Shown piece by piece: positions 11,690 through 23,530 of a DNA stretch of 64,000 nt (positions within the stretch are counted from its first letter, which is position 1; every line of letters starts with the position of its first letter). The position numbers and the translations under genes were made by a program. Origin of the DNA: Torreya grandis (Eukaryota; Streptophyta; Pinopsida; Cupressales; Taxaceae); contig JARHVA010002127.1 in the NCBI GenBank assembly GCA_037957365.1, forward strand, positions 2,374,501-2,438,500. The letters are read 5' to 3'. The notes beneath the pieces are model-generated. The model ran no database searches and had not been told where the DNA came from. It was given only the letters and a program-made list of their open reading frames with translations.

Positions 11690-12085
11690 TGCCAAATTGG
11701 TAGCTAAAGCAACTAATGAATCAATTGCTTGGTTTTGTTCTCTAGGAACAACCACTATATTAAATGTTTAAAATGATTAAATCAAATATAAGGTCTTATG
11801 TTTGTACCTTTTAATATATAACAACTTGCACTAATATTTATTCCTAACCTAGTTAATCACTAGATCTAAATCTCCACATATCAACAACTACTTGACATTG
11901 TTCTTGAGGGCAAACTATAGTCCAAAAATGAATGCTTCATACTTTGCTTTATTATTCATGTAAGGGAATTACAATATATATGATTCTAGGTACTTCTTAC
12001 CCTATGGGTCAATCAGTTTGACACCAAAACCTGATCCTTGTTTAGATCTCACACCATCAAAATGAAGAGTCCATAATTGGGAAGG
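11690..12085 (-). pseudogene. Upstream RNase H domain (element A)
   Basis: Reads WTLHFDGVRSKQGSGFGVKL, then KYEAFIFGL, then CGDLDLVIN, then VVPREQNQAIDSL. These are the RNase H signatures, with catalytic Asp at codon 12058-12056, Glu 40 codons on (11938-11936) and Asp 62 codons on (11872-11870), all in one frame. This domain lies before RT, while a second RNase H lies after it. Ty3/Gypsy Tat-group elements carry an extra RNase H of archaeal-like type, and this is probably that domain. Element B shows the same three residues at the same spacing. Confidence 0.85.
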
Positions 12086-12089
12086 TCCA

Positions 12090-12420
12090 TGAAATTATTA
12101 CACTTGCACTTCATGCTTCATGGTGAAGGTGTAGATCCCAAGTTTAGGAGATCTATAACTAACCTATTCATTCTTGGTGTTGTATTCCATGATTAGATGC
12201 TTTATCATAGTCTCTTGATGGATTTAAATTTGATTCATAATTCTTCTCCATGGCAACCATATGTGGGAAATCTCGATTACCACATATCTATTGAGTGTTT
12301 TTGACCAATCCCTACTTAGTAGTAATCCATATCCTTCTAGGATATATACCATGAGTATGTCTATATTCATTTTTACATATGGCTTAGATGCAATCTAAAT
12401 ATGTGTGTTATTTAATTCTC
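12090..12420 (-). pseudogene. Gypsy protease C-terminal region (element A)
   Basis: The minus strand reads EGYGLLLSRDWSKTLNRYV and then SHIWLPW, followed by NQI. This is a conserved block at the end of the aspartic protease in Tat-like Gypsy polyproteins. Element B reads VYGMLLSRNWS...SHMWLPQ...NQI at the equivalent place. The catalytic DTG/DSG region should lie upstream (about 12450-12700) but could not be recognised. Confidence 0.7.
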
Positions 12421-13559
12421 TAGCTATAGGAATTATTATCTTTTGCAATTGTAAATTGTCCACTTGGACTAGCTCTTAACCAATCCAAGATTTTGACAAA
12501 TGAACATTATCATTATAGTAGTAGAATATATAGAATAAACTAAGAAGTTGTGTATATTCTTACCAAATGTTATGATGGTCAATAATAGGGGAGGAAATTC
12601 TAGATTATTTTTGTATATGACATTTGCATGAGTGGATTTTTGCTTGACCATAGTAAGTTTTCCTATAATAGACTTCTACAGGAGCTCCTTCTGTTCTTTA
12701 ATCTAGGTTAACTCATGAAGAGTTACGTTCAATTTTATCTTCTTGATGTCTTCAATAATGTTGTATCATATTTTTCTCTATACTTTTGTATTCAGGGGCT
12801 AATCATTCCCTTTTGGGGGAGGTGGATTGTTATTAGCCTTCAGATTCAGAGGGATAATCATGTTGTTTAAGGAGTAAATGTGGTGAACGACTACTTATTC
12901 CTCTAGTTTTAATTACTTTCTAAAATTGTTGGAAAACATGGACATCATCTAAATTATCGTTTGGTTCATTATCATATTCACTTGGGAATGGAAATTCATG
13001 AGTTTTAAAGACTGTATATATGCTTGAGGAGCTAGAATCATGGGATAGTTCTAGCAAGCTATTCATTATTTCCTACCTCTCTATTTCTCTAAAATATTCC
13101 AAATACTGCACAAAACTCAACACAATAAAGCTCACCATGTTGTGTTGTGAACTCTACACCAATTGGACAAGGTTGTCTCTATTATTCTGATCTTGAGAAA
13201 CTTATTAGCTTATTTTTATCCTATATTATTTACACACTTGTTGAAAGGCCTATTATATCTTGGGAACCTAAAATTATGATTATTGCTATGTCTTGAAACA
13301 TTACTCATATTATTTTACATGTTTAGAAAGTCATTACTTAACTTTTGAATCATTATTTCTATAACATCTATTTATGCCTTGATAAAATTTGCACTTTGAG
13401 CAATTGCTATATTGATTGGGATTGAATGTTGATTTGGTTGATGATTACTTACTTGCACATGATTGTTAATAAAACTATGATTTTGATTTGATGTTAGCTA
13501 CATTATATGAGGCAATGCATACATCTGATTTTGAATATATGTAAGAACATTTTGATTCA
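12421..13559 (-). other. Element A gag-to-protease interval, decayed
   Basis: Lies between readable gag and protease. Short open stretches (for example 12651-12469) show no recognised motif, and I found no zinc knuckle. Probably the remains of the gag C-terminus and protease N-terminus. Confidence 0.4.
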
Positions 13560-14140
13560 CATGAGGTACCATATTTAAATCTAGGAAAATAACATTAAAG
13601 ATGGTAACTCTTGGCATCTAAGGATTGAGTTATCTATCGATGTTGATCACTTATTCATTAGCCAAAGCTAAAGTAGTAGTAGTGACTCTTTGTAGAAACA
13701 CTATAATGATAAAATCTAAGGCATTCTTATACATTTCTAGTGCTAAATCCTTTCCTAGACTATATGTAGAATTAAACCAAGTATACATCTTTTAGAACTT
13801 CATGTTGAAAGCACATATTAGCTCATTAGGTTTTCTCTTCATACTACTGAAGTGTTGATACACAAGACCTGTGATAGTAACCTAATCAAATTGAGAAAGA
13901 AAGGTGCCTTGACATGAGTTCCATGAAGTAATTCAATTCTTTGGTAAGTTAAGAAACCAATCATAAGTAATTCTTATAGTGTGAATAAGAAAATTTTGCA
14001 TACAATATATTCATCTGTAATATTCATTAATCTTAAGGTAGCCTTGAAAGACTTGACATGCTATTAAGATATTCTTATTTTCTAAGGGGAGAAAGAAGGT
14101 AGTTATTAATCATGATTCCTTGGCAAATTATACACATCCC
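13560..14140 (-). pseudogene. Gypsy gag (Retrotrans_gag type) remnant (element A)
   Basis: In alternating minus frames I read YDWFLNLPKN, ITSWNSCQGTFLSQFD, then HFSSMKRKPNELICAFNMKF, followed by an LALEMYKNALDF segment. This is the usual Retrotrans_gag pattern: a W followed by L-P, S-I-x-S-W, F-x-x-x-F, and a helical segment with K-x-x-E/N-E. The protein would form the virus-like particle. Several frameshifts are needed to follow it. It sits about 1 kb 5' of protease, as expected. Confidence 0.65.
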
Positions 14141-15744
14141 TTGGAATGGAAATACCATACTCCACTAACAAAGGGTTAGTTATAGGTTGATTACTAGGTT
14201 GAGTGATTCTAACTGGAGAAGGTTTTCTGACTCAGGGTACTATGGGAACACTCGATATAGATCTAGGCCTTTGATAGGTTGACAAGGGTGAAACCAAAAG
14301 GTTGTCTTGGTACCTATACCTAGTTATTATTCTAGGTGTCTCCAGTGTAACTCAAATGTGGTGGATAACCTCTTTTAGGGATAGACACATAGAGTGTGAG
14401 GCCCACCTTTTAGTGCTAGAATAGATGTTGATGCAATTTTTATGCACACCAAATCATAAACAAGACTCTAATGTTTTAGGATCTCTATGGAGGTAAACTC
14501 AACTTTGGGGCATGAGTTATAGGTATGGATTAAAATAACTAGGTGGTGGAATGGTTAGTTGATCATGCAAGTTGTTAACTAGGTGTGCATAGATGAGTAA
14601 AATATAAAAGAAATCAAAATCCTATTTGAGTTGGATGGGTGATAGTCTAAGCTAAGGTGGGTAGATCTCAAAAGAAACTCAAAAGGATAGAAGTTAGAGT
14701 AGAAAATAAAGTTTTGTGTTCAAGAGAGGGATTAATTCCAAGTTGGTCTCATACATGGACAAGTGTATTTGAAATTAATGCTTGTAACTATTAGCTATTG
14801 CTTACATGCATGCAAACATAGTGAGGGAGTCTAAGGATAATGAATATAGTAAACTCCAAGATTTTAGCCAAAGGTTTCTCCTATTTAGAGTAGTTTTTGC
14901 TTGCCCATGTAATAAAGGATTAGGACTCAGATCAAGGAGGAATCTAAAGTAGTTATTACTCACTTTAGAAGGCTATATCATGAAAGACACTTAAAGAAAT
15001 AAATCGATCAACCTTATTACTTGTAACTAATAATATTGTCCAATCCTAAAATAGTTGTTGCACATCCTATTTTAGTATTTATAATTAATAATATTAAATA
15101 ACTATAAGTAATGTTTGCACACCTTAAATTAATGAATCAACAAAAGTGAAGCAATCATAATCAATTACACAAATTTGGATAAGAAACTCATTAACATAGT
15201 TGCCTGAAAATCAAAAAATTTCTTCTTGTATTAATAAAAATTCCAACACCCTTTGAAATGGGAGAGTTAAAAGTATATATAGATTTGGGGAGGGCTCGCC
15301 TCATCCTCTAAATTTATCCAAAATATGGGAATTACATTTAAACAACTAGAATAATAGTTCTAACTCAATGAAAACTCTACATGTATAATTTGGGATGGCC
15401 AAAACTATATCTATAAAGCAATACACATACTTTCAAAATCATGCAATGCATGCATGTTATAAGAGTCCACAACTAATGCTTATATACATCATGAATATAA
15501 TATAAATAAAATTAAGATTCAACTACATGCATTAATTATTATGTAAAAAATACATATTACCTTAAGAAACTAAGGTTTAATCAATGTTGAAACTTGCTAC
15601 CAATGGAGTAACACTTGAATAGTCGATGGAGAAAGAGTGGTCGGCAAAATTAAACTAGAATTTCCTATTGCAACATGTTTCTTTTCCTTAATGTCTATCT
15701 AACACTTGTAGGCTTAATCATATTGAGTTTTTATTATGTCCAAG
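14141..15744. other. No gene recognised; possible leader or LTR of element A
   Basis: This lies where the 5' leader and LTR of minus-strand element A should be. The minus strand has a TATA-like run CTATATATACTTTT (about 15281-15268), but no matching LTR was found at the left end of A, so the LTR assignment is unproven. Nothing else is readable. Confidence 0.3.
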
Positions 15745-16785
15745 TTGAGAAGGGATGGTCTATACACCCTAGAGACTTTTATGAATAGACATTTATGTTC
15801 TTGATTTGAAGTTCTAAACTCTAATTTAATGATTTTAACCTCTATCACCTCCTTCTTAGCAAAACCAATCTTTTTCTCAATCTCTTCCCTTATGCATCCT
15901 TTTAAACCTTGCTTTAAATCTGTAACATCCTTCTAGAGTAACTTATAAAAATTGACTCTGTCAATCAATTTTACTGAAGTGGCCCTTATTTGAGATAATT
16001 TCAATTCCTACAAAATTTGCACAACTTATTTCTCATGCTCAACCAATTTGTTAAATAAGACTTGTGCAATAGCTACACATTTGTGAGCCTATTATGTTAT
16101 AATAACTATGATATTAAGGGCATTTGTTTCCTCAAGAGGATTCATTACATCTAAATGGCCAAATGCCTTATTTGTAGTATAATTCATGAGAAAGTTTAAT
16201 TTATTTTCATATTTATTCAAAGAATTAAATAATTTAATAGCCTTGGTCAAATGGGGAGACATATAATTTTTTTTATTATATTAATAATTTCAAGAATATT
16301 ATATAACCTACGGTCTACATTCTACACATCATCCTCTATATCTCTAGGGACATGCATAATCTGTTGTCACTCCAACACTTGATTTAAATAAACTCTTGTT
16401 TAAGCTCTTGCCTAGCCTGATCAGTGGCTTTATGGAGTTCCATTAAGGCTTCTATACGTGTCTCTAAATAATCTAAAAAATATTCATTGTATGGAGATTC
16501 CCCAATTCACTGACTATTCCTTTTAGACAAGGAAAAGACATCCTATATTTATTCAAGAATTTAGGCCTTGGCCAGACTCGTATTTTTATTTTCCTAATCC
16601 TCTAAACTGTCCATGTAGATTTATGAAAAATGAAACTAACTACAGGGATATCTAAAATCACTAAGTTCAACCTTTGACCAACATGGGCTCTTAAGTCCTC
16701 TGCCCATTATGGATTTATCAATTCCCATGTGATGGTTGGTTGAGTGGCTTGACTAGTTACCCTTGACATAATATCCTCTTAAGCG
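15745..16785 (-). pseudogene. Unrecognised ORF remnant with coiled-coil-like region
   Basis: The minus strand from an ATG near 16768 reads MSRVTSQATQPTITWELINP, then QWAEDLRAHVGQRLNLV and IPVVSFIFHKSTW. Farther left, in other frames, come a GNLHTMNIF segment and an extended charged heptad-like stretch (EEIEKKIGFAKKEVIEVKII near 15900-15840). Protein-like composition persists for about 1 kb with stops. I do not recognise a family. B1 inserted immediately upstream of it (right side), and another minus-strand remnant continues beyond B1 at 27602, so the two may once have been adjacent parts of one gene or one element. Confidence 0.4.
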
Positions 16786-16989
16786 AGCATTAATGTACTT
16801 ACTTGGAGGGGGTACGGTAGAAATGGGAAAATGATCTTCTATCAGTCCAAGTTATTAGTATGGGGAATATGGAGCATAATTTAGGTTTTCTTCTTATTAG
16901 CTCTTGTATATGACATAATAGAAGTTGGCTGAGTTATGCTAGATCAGGGCATAACAAAAACTAGTTAGGTGGAATGGATAAATGATTGT

Positions 16990-18244
16990 TGTTTTATTAT
17001 TTTTGAGAAATTAGGATTCTATTCCTAAATAATAAAGGGTATAAATAAAGGGGAAAATTGAAATTAAATATAGAAAATGATAGAATTATATCATTTTAAT
17101 TGAATTAATTGCATAGGGGAGAGTAGTAACTTATCTAGAAAAATAGACTGAGATGACTATTTCAAATCTTGAGAATTTCTATGCAAGACTAGGAAGATGT
17201 TAGGAACCTAGACCTATATTTCCTTTTGTGAAAGGATAAGATCGCTAAAATAGGACACCCTAGGGTTTGGTGTTGTTGTCATTTTCTATCGCTTTTATCT
17301 AAACTAATCATGAAGACCTTATTTTTTTGAGTTTTGTTCATTATCCTCATGTGATCTTACCTATGAAATTTAAAATGTTGAATGTCAATAGAGATCCTTG
17401 TAGAGCTATTTTAATCTTCAAAACCCTAGGTCTATCTACACACATGAAACAACAAATACATCAAAAGTAAAAAGGGGGAAAACTAGGTTAGGAGAAGTAT
17501 AATCCCATGATCTAGAACCCTTACTATCCTAATTGCTACCTACATTAACCCTCAATCTAGGGTCTCAGATCAAATGTAGTTTTCCCTTAGGGAACGTGCA
17601 TAATCAAAATGCATGGTAGATGCAAGAATGAACTTTCACCTAGACCCTTCCTTGATCAAAGATGCAAATCTATGTGTGATGTAGAATGCTGATCTATATT
17701 ATTGACTAATTTTTAATTATGTACTATGCCAAATCAATAAGTGCTAGATATAAAATGCCTTGTGAAATCCTTTATATAGGATACTCTTAGTTTTGAATTT
17801 GGGAACTTTATTCACATTTGGCTGACATTAGAAAGATAAAAAAAACTTAAGGATGAAGTTAAGAAGGGCTTGCGACTCATTAAGCAAGGAAACCTAACTG
17901 TTGGGACTCAAAATGCAATTAGATAAGAGTGATGAAAATGGGACACCCTAGGGTCCAATGTTATAGTCTAATTCTTGTGCTCTTATCTTATAAGCTCAAG
18001 ACCTGGGAGGATAGGATTGGCTTGGGAAATATGACCTGACTGAGGTGGAATGACTATTTGAAAAGATCATGATGATTAGGAATAAGGAAAAAAGTGACTC
18101 AAGTATAAAATAAGACCAAGATAAGTAAAACAAAATACATGGATAATGTGAACAAGGCTCACATTCTCCAATTAGAGTCTCCTATGAAAGGAATATGAAA
18201 AGACATGATATGCATAGTTGCTTGACCAATTTAGGATGTATACA
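16990..18244 (-). repeat. Element B1 3' LTR (left)
   Basis: Aligns end to end with 26346-27600 and has equal length. A TATATAAAG box on the minus strand at 17778-17771 is shared with the other LTR and lies where an LTR promoter would be. Confidence 0.88.
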
Positions 18245-18261
18245 TTTGTTCCCCTTTTATT
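18245..18261 (-). other. Element B1 polypurine tract
   Basis: The minus strand reads AATAAAAGGGGAACAAA directly before the LTR start TGTATACA. Confidence 0.85.
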
Positions 18262-20227
18262 CTAATGATGTAATGAAATGAAGTACTAGAGTAAAAGAAA
18301 GAAGAAGAAAATGTGTACCTGAACTTAATTGCATGGAGATAAATGTGATATAAAGGGTGCAACTCACTTCCTAGCTAAGGAAGTAGATGGAGAGCCAAAT
18401 AGTGCCTAGAGAAAGAAAGAATCCCTAAAATAGATGCCCCCCGTATTGAATCTAGAAGTGGAATCTATGTAACATGGAAAAAGAGGGCAATGCTTGCCCC
18501 TATGTTGAACCTAACTAAAAATGAGGAATGCTCAAAGGCCCAAAATCAATGTCTATCCTCTATCCCATATAAACTCATGTAATTTGGAATGTGTGTATAA
18601 AATTTATATGCTATGAAGAGCAAAATCTATTATGCCCCCACTCTAAATATCTGAACTGGAACTGAGAAATGCTTGAAGGCCCAAAATTAATATCTATCCT
18701 CTATCTTGGACAAAATCGTGTAGTTTGGGTCTGGGTAATATAATGGACCAATCACTATAGATAGCTATGTAGTCCAACTTGGTGACAACTTGGGAACCTA
18801 CTAGGTGTAATCTAAAAATCTAGTCAATGTGCAATAAGAGAATGACATATCTTGCAATTCCATTTGTATAATCCTAGATGATGAAAAACATGAAGATCTA
18901 TACTATGCCCCCAAATCTGGTATGTGAGTGATGAATTTGTACAATATGGAAATCTAAATAACCACATGTGATATAATCTATTGTGTCATGCCCCATGTGC
19001 AAAACTAGAGATCAAAACACTATGTTCTACACTATGCCTATAATCTGCTATCTAGTCCTGTAACTATGTCATACTATATGAAGCTATATGTGTGAGACAT
19101 GTAGTATGTACATACCCCCAAATCTAGTATTTGAGTCTTAATTTGTATCAAAATCACTATGAATCCATATAATCTAAACCACTATAAGTGAATAGTCTAT
19201 GTATCTATAAACTAAAATCAGTATGGATCTATATGATTTGAATCACTATATATGAATAGTCTATGTATCTGTAAACTAAAGGTATATCCCTTTGGACATC
19301 TTAAGTAATGCTGAGTAACCTGTGTAATCTGAATAACTATATATCTTGATTGACCTAAGCTGAATCTAGTACTCTAACTATTAGATGTGTACAAACCATG
19401 ATGTATCCACCTATGAGAGTGGATGGGCATGTTAGGTAAGTGTAGAAATAAGAATAGTAGGAATGATGCCCCCTTTTGGGGAGAGGGATGAAATTTGAGA
19501 TAGAGGAGGTCGAGCTAAAAGTGATGACTATTGGCATACTAATAAAAATAAATTTGTTATATTTTGAATTGATTGAGAATTTGTTTGATTGATTAGATTG
19601 AAGTGTTAAAAGTGGAACAAGTTTTGATTGATGAGGACCAAGGTGTGTGTCAGAGTATAAAATGAATATATAAATGTTTATGCCATAGTATGTAGATGTG
19701 GTAGTAAGAGAAAAAATTTTGAGTGATGTTGAAGGTATCATTTTCATGATACTATGGAAGAAAATGGTTTGAAAAACTGAGTTATGGGGTTCAAGTTATG
19801 GGCAAAATGGTATTTTGTTTTAATTGAGAAAACTAGGTAATATAAGAAATTGGATTGATTCTTGATTCATTTGTGTATTAACTAGTTTGAGATTTGGAGA
19901 TATGGAGTGAGAGATACGCTGAGGAGATGAGCACCTACTGTAACTTGATTCAAGCACTTGGTAGTCCAAGTTGAGGCTGATGGTGATGTTACCTTGGTAA
20001 GTAGCTAAAATGGTTGATTTTTATCTATTTTAAAGCCTATTTTTGGTGTTTTGAGCTCTTTAAAGTAGCCTAGGAAAATTTTTACTAGTTCTAGTGCTCC
20101 TATCTAGGTTCCAATGCTCCTGTCTAGGTTGCAACACTCCTATCCAGTGCTGTTATTGTCATATAAGCAAGACTTTCTAAGATGTAGCTATTATTTTTGT
20201 GTTGGCTTTTGATTTGACATTACTAAT

Positions 20228-20229
<2 letters not shown>
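18262..20229 (-). other. Element B1 3' noncoding region
   Basis: No protein is readable. The stretch near the LTR resembles the same place in element C (36760 onward). It holds a dispersed direct repeat (about 18525-18590 and 18663-18730, sharing 'aaggcccaaaat' and 'tctatcctctatc') and a 64-bp tandem duplication. The open frame at 19747-19355 has low-complexity Ser/Thr composition and I do not accept it as a gene. Confidence 0.6.
19150..19277. repeat. 64-bp tandem duplication
   Basis: Units 19150-19213 and 19214-19277, sharing 'gaatagtctatgtatct' and 'taaact'. Roughly 85% identical by eye. Confidence 0.8.

Positions 20230-20313
<84 letters not shown>
20230..20313. repeat. (TA)n microsatellite
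   Basis: An uninterrupted run of about 42 TA/AT units, about 70 bp upstream of the PMD reading frame. Such runs are length-unstable. Confidence 0.97.
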
Positions 20314-20315
<2 letters not shown>

Positions 20316-20380
20316 TATTTCTAGTGTTTTTGAGTGATTTGTAGATGAGAGAGTTTTTTAGGGGCTAGGTGATGGAGACA

Positions 20381-22140
20381 TTGAGGCTATTACCATTATT
20401 TGTTGATGAGAGAGCTATACAGGATAGGGTAGGGTTGGGTCATGTGTGTGACTTAGGCATAGTGTAGTGGGATAAGTATCTGATTATTGCATTATGTGAG
20501 AGGTGTAATGTATATACATGTATTTTATGGCTTCTTATATGGGAGATTACTATGACTCTAAAGGATTTGTATTGCATTTTACATTTACCAGTTAGTGGAT
20601 AACATGTGACGTTATAGGATGACATGGGTGCTGATTCTATTGATCATGCATCCTTGTATTTTTCTAGTATGACCTTAGGTATACATCTAAGAGGGAGTGA
20701 AAATGATTTATTATTGTTAGTTATTGTGTATTCAAGTATTCTATGCTTACAAAAGTGGTTAGCTATTTTGTTGGCCTCATTTGTTGTTGTGGATGGGAGT
20801 GGAGTGTCGACTGCATATAGGATGCATATGATTATGTGTAGTGTGGAGGTATATGGCAATATGTTCTCATGAAGTAGGACTATGATTGCCCACCTACACA
20901 GGGATATTTACAAGTTTACATAGGAGGCATTTAGTGGTAATGTGAGTACAACTACCTTATAGTATTATTTAACTTATGAGCACATAGAAATTGTGTGACT
21001 AATGGGATTACCTATGGTAGATTGGGCACCTTCATAGCCATTTAAGGAGTAGTGGATGAGTACATTGGCTAATTGGTCTCTTGGGATGGATAATTATAGA
21101 TGAGTTTTAGATAGATTAGTGGCTCATGATATCATATAGAGGCCCTATAGAGGATTTCCTAGTTAGGTAGAGGATGGAGTATAACTACGATATATGAGAG
21201 TTAGATTTTGGATTCATGATCACTGGGATAGAGTATACAAGTGGTTTCAATATGAGCATGTTACAAGATATTTTAGGGTAACACAGGATGTGCCCCCAAT
21301 AGCATGGGTGTGGGTGAGGAGTGCATGGGCACTAGGGAGGGCAAGAACTCGTGCAAGGCCTATTAAGGTTGAGATAACACCATTAACTTTGGATACACAA
21401 GATGCAGCTATAGATATTCTTGATGTGGATGATGTTGGATGTATAGATGCATATACTGCATGGTGGGATCCATTGTATCCTATTGATGGAGGGGATGTTC
21501 TAGAGTATGAGGATCCTAAGCTGATCTAGATGATGGGAGGTAAGCAATAATTTCATTTGAATTATGTATAAATTTATGCCTTTTATTTTGATTTTAAAGT
21601 ATATAGCTAACGTAGTTCCATAATTTATGTGTAGGTGGAGTGGAAGGTGCTTAGGATGAAGCATAGGCTAGGAGAAGAAGTGGAGATGATGAGTAATAGG
21701 AGACCATCATTGAGTCGACACTTTGAAAGCTCACATGATATGTACCTGATGATGTGGTGGAGGAGGGTTTGATAGAGTGAATGAGAGTTATCGTTGGTGT
21801 TTATGCTCATTTATTTGATAGGCTTTCTATAGTAGTAATTGCATATGTTAGGGTAGTGAGAGAGAGAGAGATGAGTTGAGGGTTGAGATGGATAGGTATA
21901 GGATTCCCCCACCTAATTTTGGATTGATGAGTATAAGGATTATTGATGAGCACATGAATCTTCAGAGGCTATATGTAGACTTGTATGAGGAGTATGGTCG
22001 GTTATTGGAGTGAGAGAGTCATCATAAGAGGCATGCGATAACTTGAGGAGGTGTGGGGTCATTGAATGATAGGTTCAATTATGGGATTAGTACTATAGGA
22101 GAGAGTGAGAATGAGAGTGAGGGCTTGACACCCATTCATG
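20381..22140 (+). pseudogene. Plant mobile domain (PMD) gene, antisense within element B1
   Basis: One plus frame can be followed from 20381 to 21529 through about a dozen stops without a frameshift. It starts LPLFVDERAIQDRVGLGHVC, then ITMTLKDLYCILHLPVSG (the GEMTVTLEDVxxLLxLPVxG hallmark of PMD, Pfam PF10536), GLPMVDWAPS, and near the end WDRVYKWFQYEHVTRYFRVT, matching the PMD tail around 'P-x-R-V-x-R-Q-F'. An intron is likely at 21540-21634. After it, shifted frames carry an acidic, heptad-rich segment (VPDDVVEEGLIE, then RERDELRVEMDRYRIPPPNF). PMD proteins of the MAIN/MAIL1 type are nuclear factors linked to silencing and genome stability, and PMD also occurs in transposons. Here it lies opposite to the host element's gag, so capture by the element is likely. 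Confidence 0.8.
21540..21634 (+). other. Probable 95-bp intron in the PMD gene
   Basis: Donor GAG|GTAAGC at 21540 and acceptor TATGTGTAG at 21634 after an AT-rich stretch. Removing it joins two protein-like segments; the downstream part is readable but frameshifted. A retained intron means the gene was acquired as DNA or carried antisense to the genomic transcript, which would not splice it. Confidence 0.6.
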
Positions 22141-22870
22141 ATTGATTGTACCTTGATATGATGTATATGTTTTGAAAACTCATTACATATATTTATGGAT
22201 ATTTGTTTGATTTTGAATCATGTGTATTGTGTTATGGATTTTGGAATATACGGGTATATTTATTACAAATGGTTGATTTAGAAATAGCTGATTTGAAATT
22301 AATGTTGAGGGTGCATATGTTTTGGTAGAATGACATTTTGGGATGTGATTTTTATTGTTTATGATATGTTCAAATGTGATGTTAGGTTTGATTTCTAATC
22401 TTATGTAAGTAAAAAACTTTATTTGTTTTGTAATTTTTAAAATGATTTGGTAAAGTGAATTGTTCAAGATTGGATAAAATAGGATATTAGTAAGATAAAA
22501 ATTTGGATAATTTGGTTTGGCTAGGGATGCTTACTTAGAACTATGAATGTTAGTTGTTAGTATAAGGGGATGTAAGAGAGCACACTATGTATATCAATTC
22601 CTCAAGAGTGGCTCAAGAATGAAAAGGTTGGCTAGTCCTCTAGATCTATTATTGCCCCATAAAGTGAAGATATAAATTGATACTGATATGAATGTGTGTC
22701 ATATCATTATCTAAACCCTGATGGCTAATTGAACAAGTGCTCATATTGATCATGTTATGTAGGAAGATGTGCTATATTTGATACTATCTGCTATGTACTA
22801 ACTATAGCTATGCATGGAGACTCTACCAAATGTAACCTTACTAGATGTGCAACTGAAACTATATGTGTGA
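22141..22870. other. B1 interior without recognised gene
   Basis: Lies between the end of the PMD gene and the degenerate tandem repeat. The open frame at 22467-22183 on the minus strand is Asn/Ile/Lys-rich with no motif and is probably AT-rich background. Confidence 0.5.
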
Positions 22871-22876
22871 AGAAGG

Positions 22877-23165
22877 CTCATCTATCCACAATCATAGTGA
22901 ATTGTTGCATGAAATAATACCCTGTGGCCTCTACTATGATGCAAATGACTGAGCAATAGATAAAGATGGATCTAAAACTTGTGATTATGGCTCATCTAAT
23001 CTCAATAGTAGTAGGTTGCTACATGAAATAGGTCCATGAAAACTTGGCCATAGTGAATATCTCTTTGAATTAGTGCTCTGCAATGTGGGTTCCTCTAATC
23101 TTAAATGTAGTGGGTTTCTACAAGAGATAAGACCCTAAAAACTCTACTATGGTACCTGTGATTAT
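22877..23165. repeat. Degenerate tandem repeat of about 105-110 bp, three units
   Basis: Units start at about 22877, 22988 and 23087 with 'ggctcatct', 'ggctcatct' and 'ggttcctct', each followed by 'aat...agt' and a 'ttgctacatgaaata'-like stretch. Heavily diverged. Confidence 0.55.
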
Positions 23166-23439
23166 AATGGATATGTTTATGAAACTACACTATGTACTCC
23201 TCAGACTACACTATTATATGTAGGTTGTGCTTGTTATACTGGTTTCCAAATATTTTAAATAGGTGGAATAGGAGATCTCTTATGAGGCTCTGTCTTAGAA
23301 GGTTGCATTACTCTCATGATGAGTAACCAATGATTTCAATGAAGGAATGTCCTAGGATAACTTAGCCATGGAAGAATGAGGTCTAAGAATCTATGATAGA
23401 GGAGAACTTAGTACCCCCTATGTGAATGCTATGATTCCA

Positions 23440-23530
23440 TTATCAACACATCTATTAATTCAATCCTTGAGTCCATAACAATCATTATCTTTGTGTCCAT
23501 GGATACATTGATAGTTAAAAAATGGTTGAT
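23440..23530 (-). pseudogene. Zinc-knuckle-like segment of Gypsy gag (element B1)
   Basis: The minus strand reads YQCIHGHKDNDCYGLKD, followed by a stop and I-N-R-C-V-D-N-G. This matches the C-x-x-H-x-x-x-x-x-x-C-x-x-L-K motif downstream of gag in Tat/Athila-like Gypsy elements, where it would bind RNA. It lies about 400 bp 3' of the gag core. Confidence 0.65.

Larger units (their letters stand above)
8650..14140 (-). mobile_element. Element A: Ty3/Gypsy (Tat-like) retrotransposon, gag to integrase
   Basis: On the minus strand the order is gag (about 14140-13560), protease (12420-12090), RNase H (12085-11690), RT (11240-10450), a second RNase H (10370-10060) and integrase (9730-8650). All parts carry stops and frameshifts. 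LTRs could not be paired, so element ends are unknown. The RNase H placed before RT in addition to the one after it resembles some Tat-lineage Gypsy polyproteins. Element B has the same arrangement on the plus strand. Confidence 0.85.

Noticed and set aside
15268..15281. TATA-like box as evidence for a 5' LTR of element A
   Set aside because: AT-rich DNA yields such boxes often, and no matching LTR exists at the other end of A. Kept only as a remark.
19355..19747. 130-codon minus-strand frame, Ser/Thr/Ile-rich
   Set aside because: Lies in the noncoding 3' region of B1, has low complexity, and shows no domain or counterpart in element C.
20644..20859. Minus-strand frame opposite the PMD gene
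   Set aside because: The plus strand carries clear PMD motifs in a frame that continues far on both sides, so the minus frame is a shadow.
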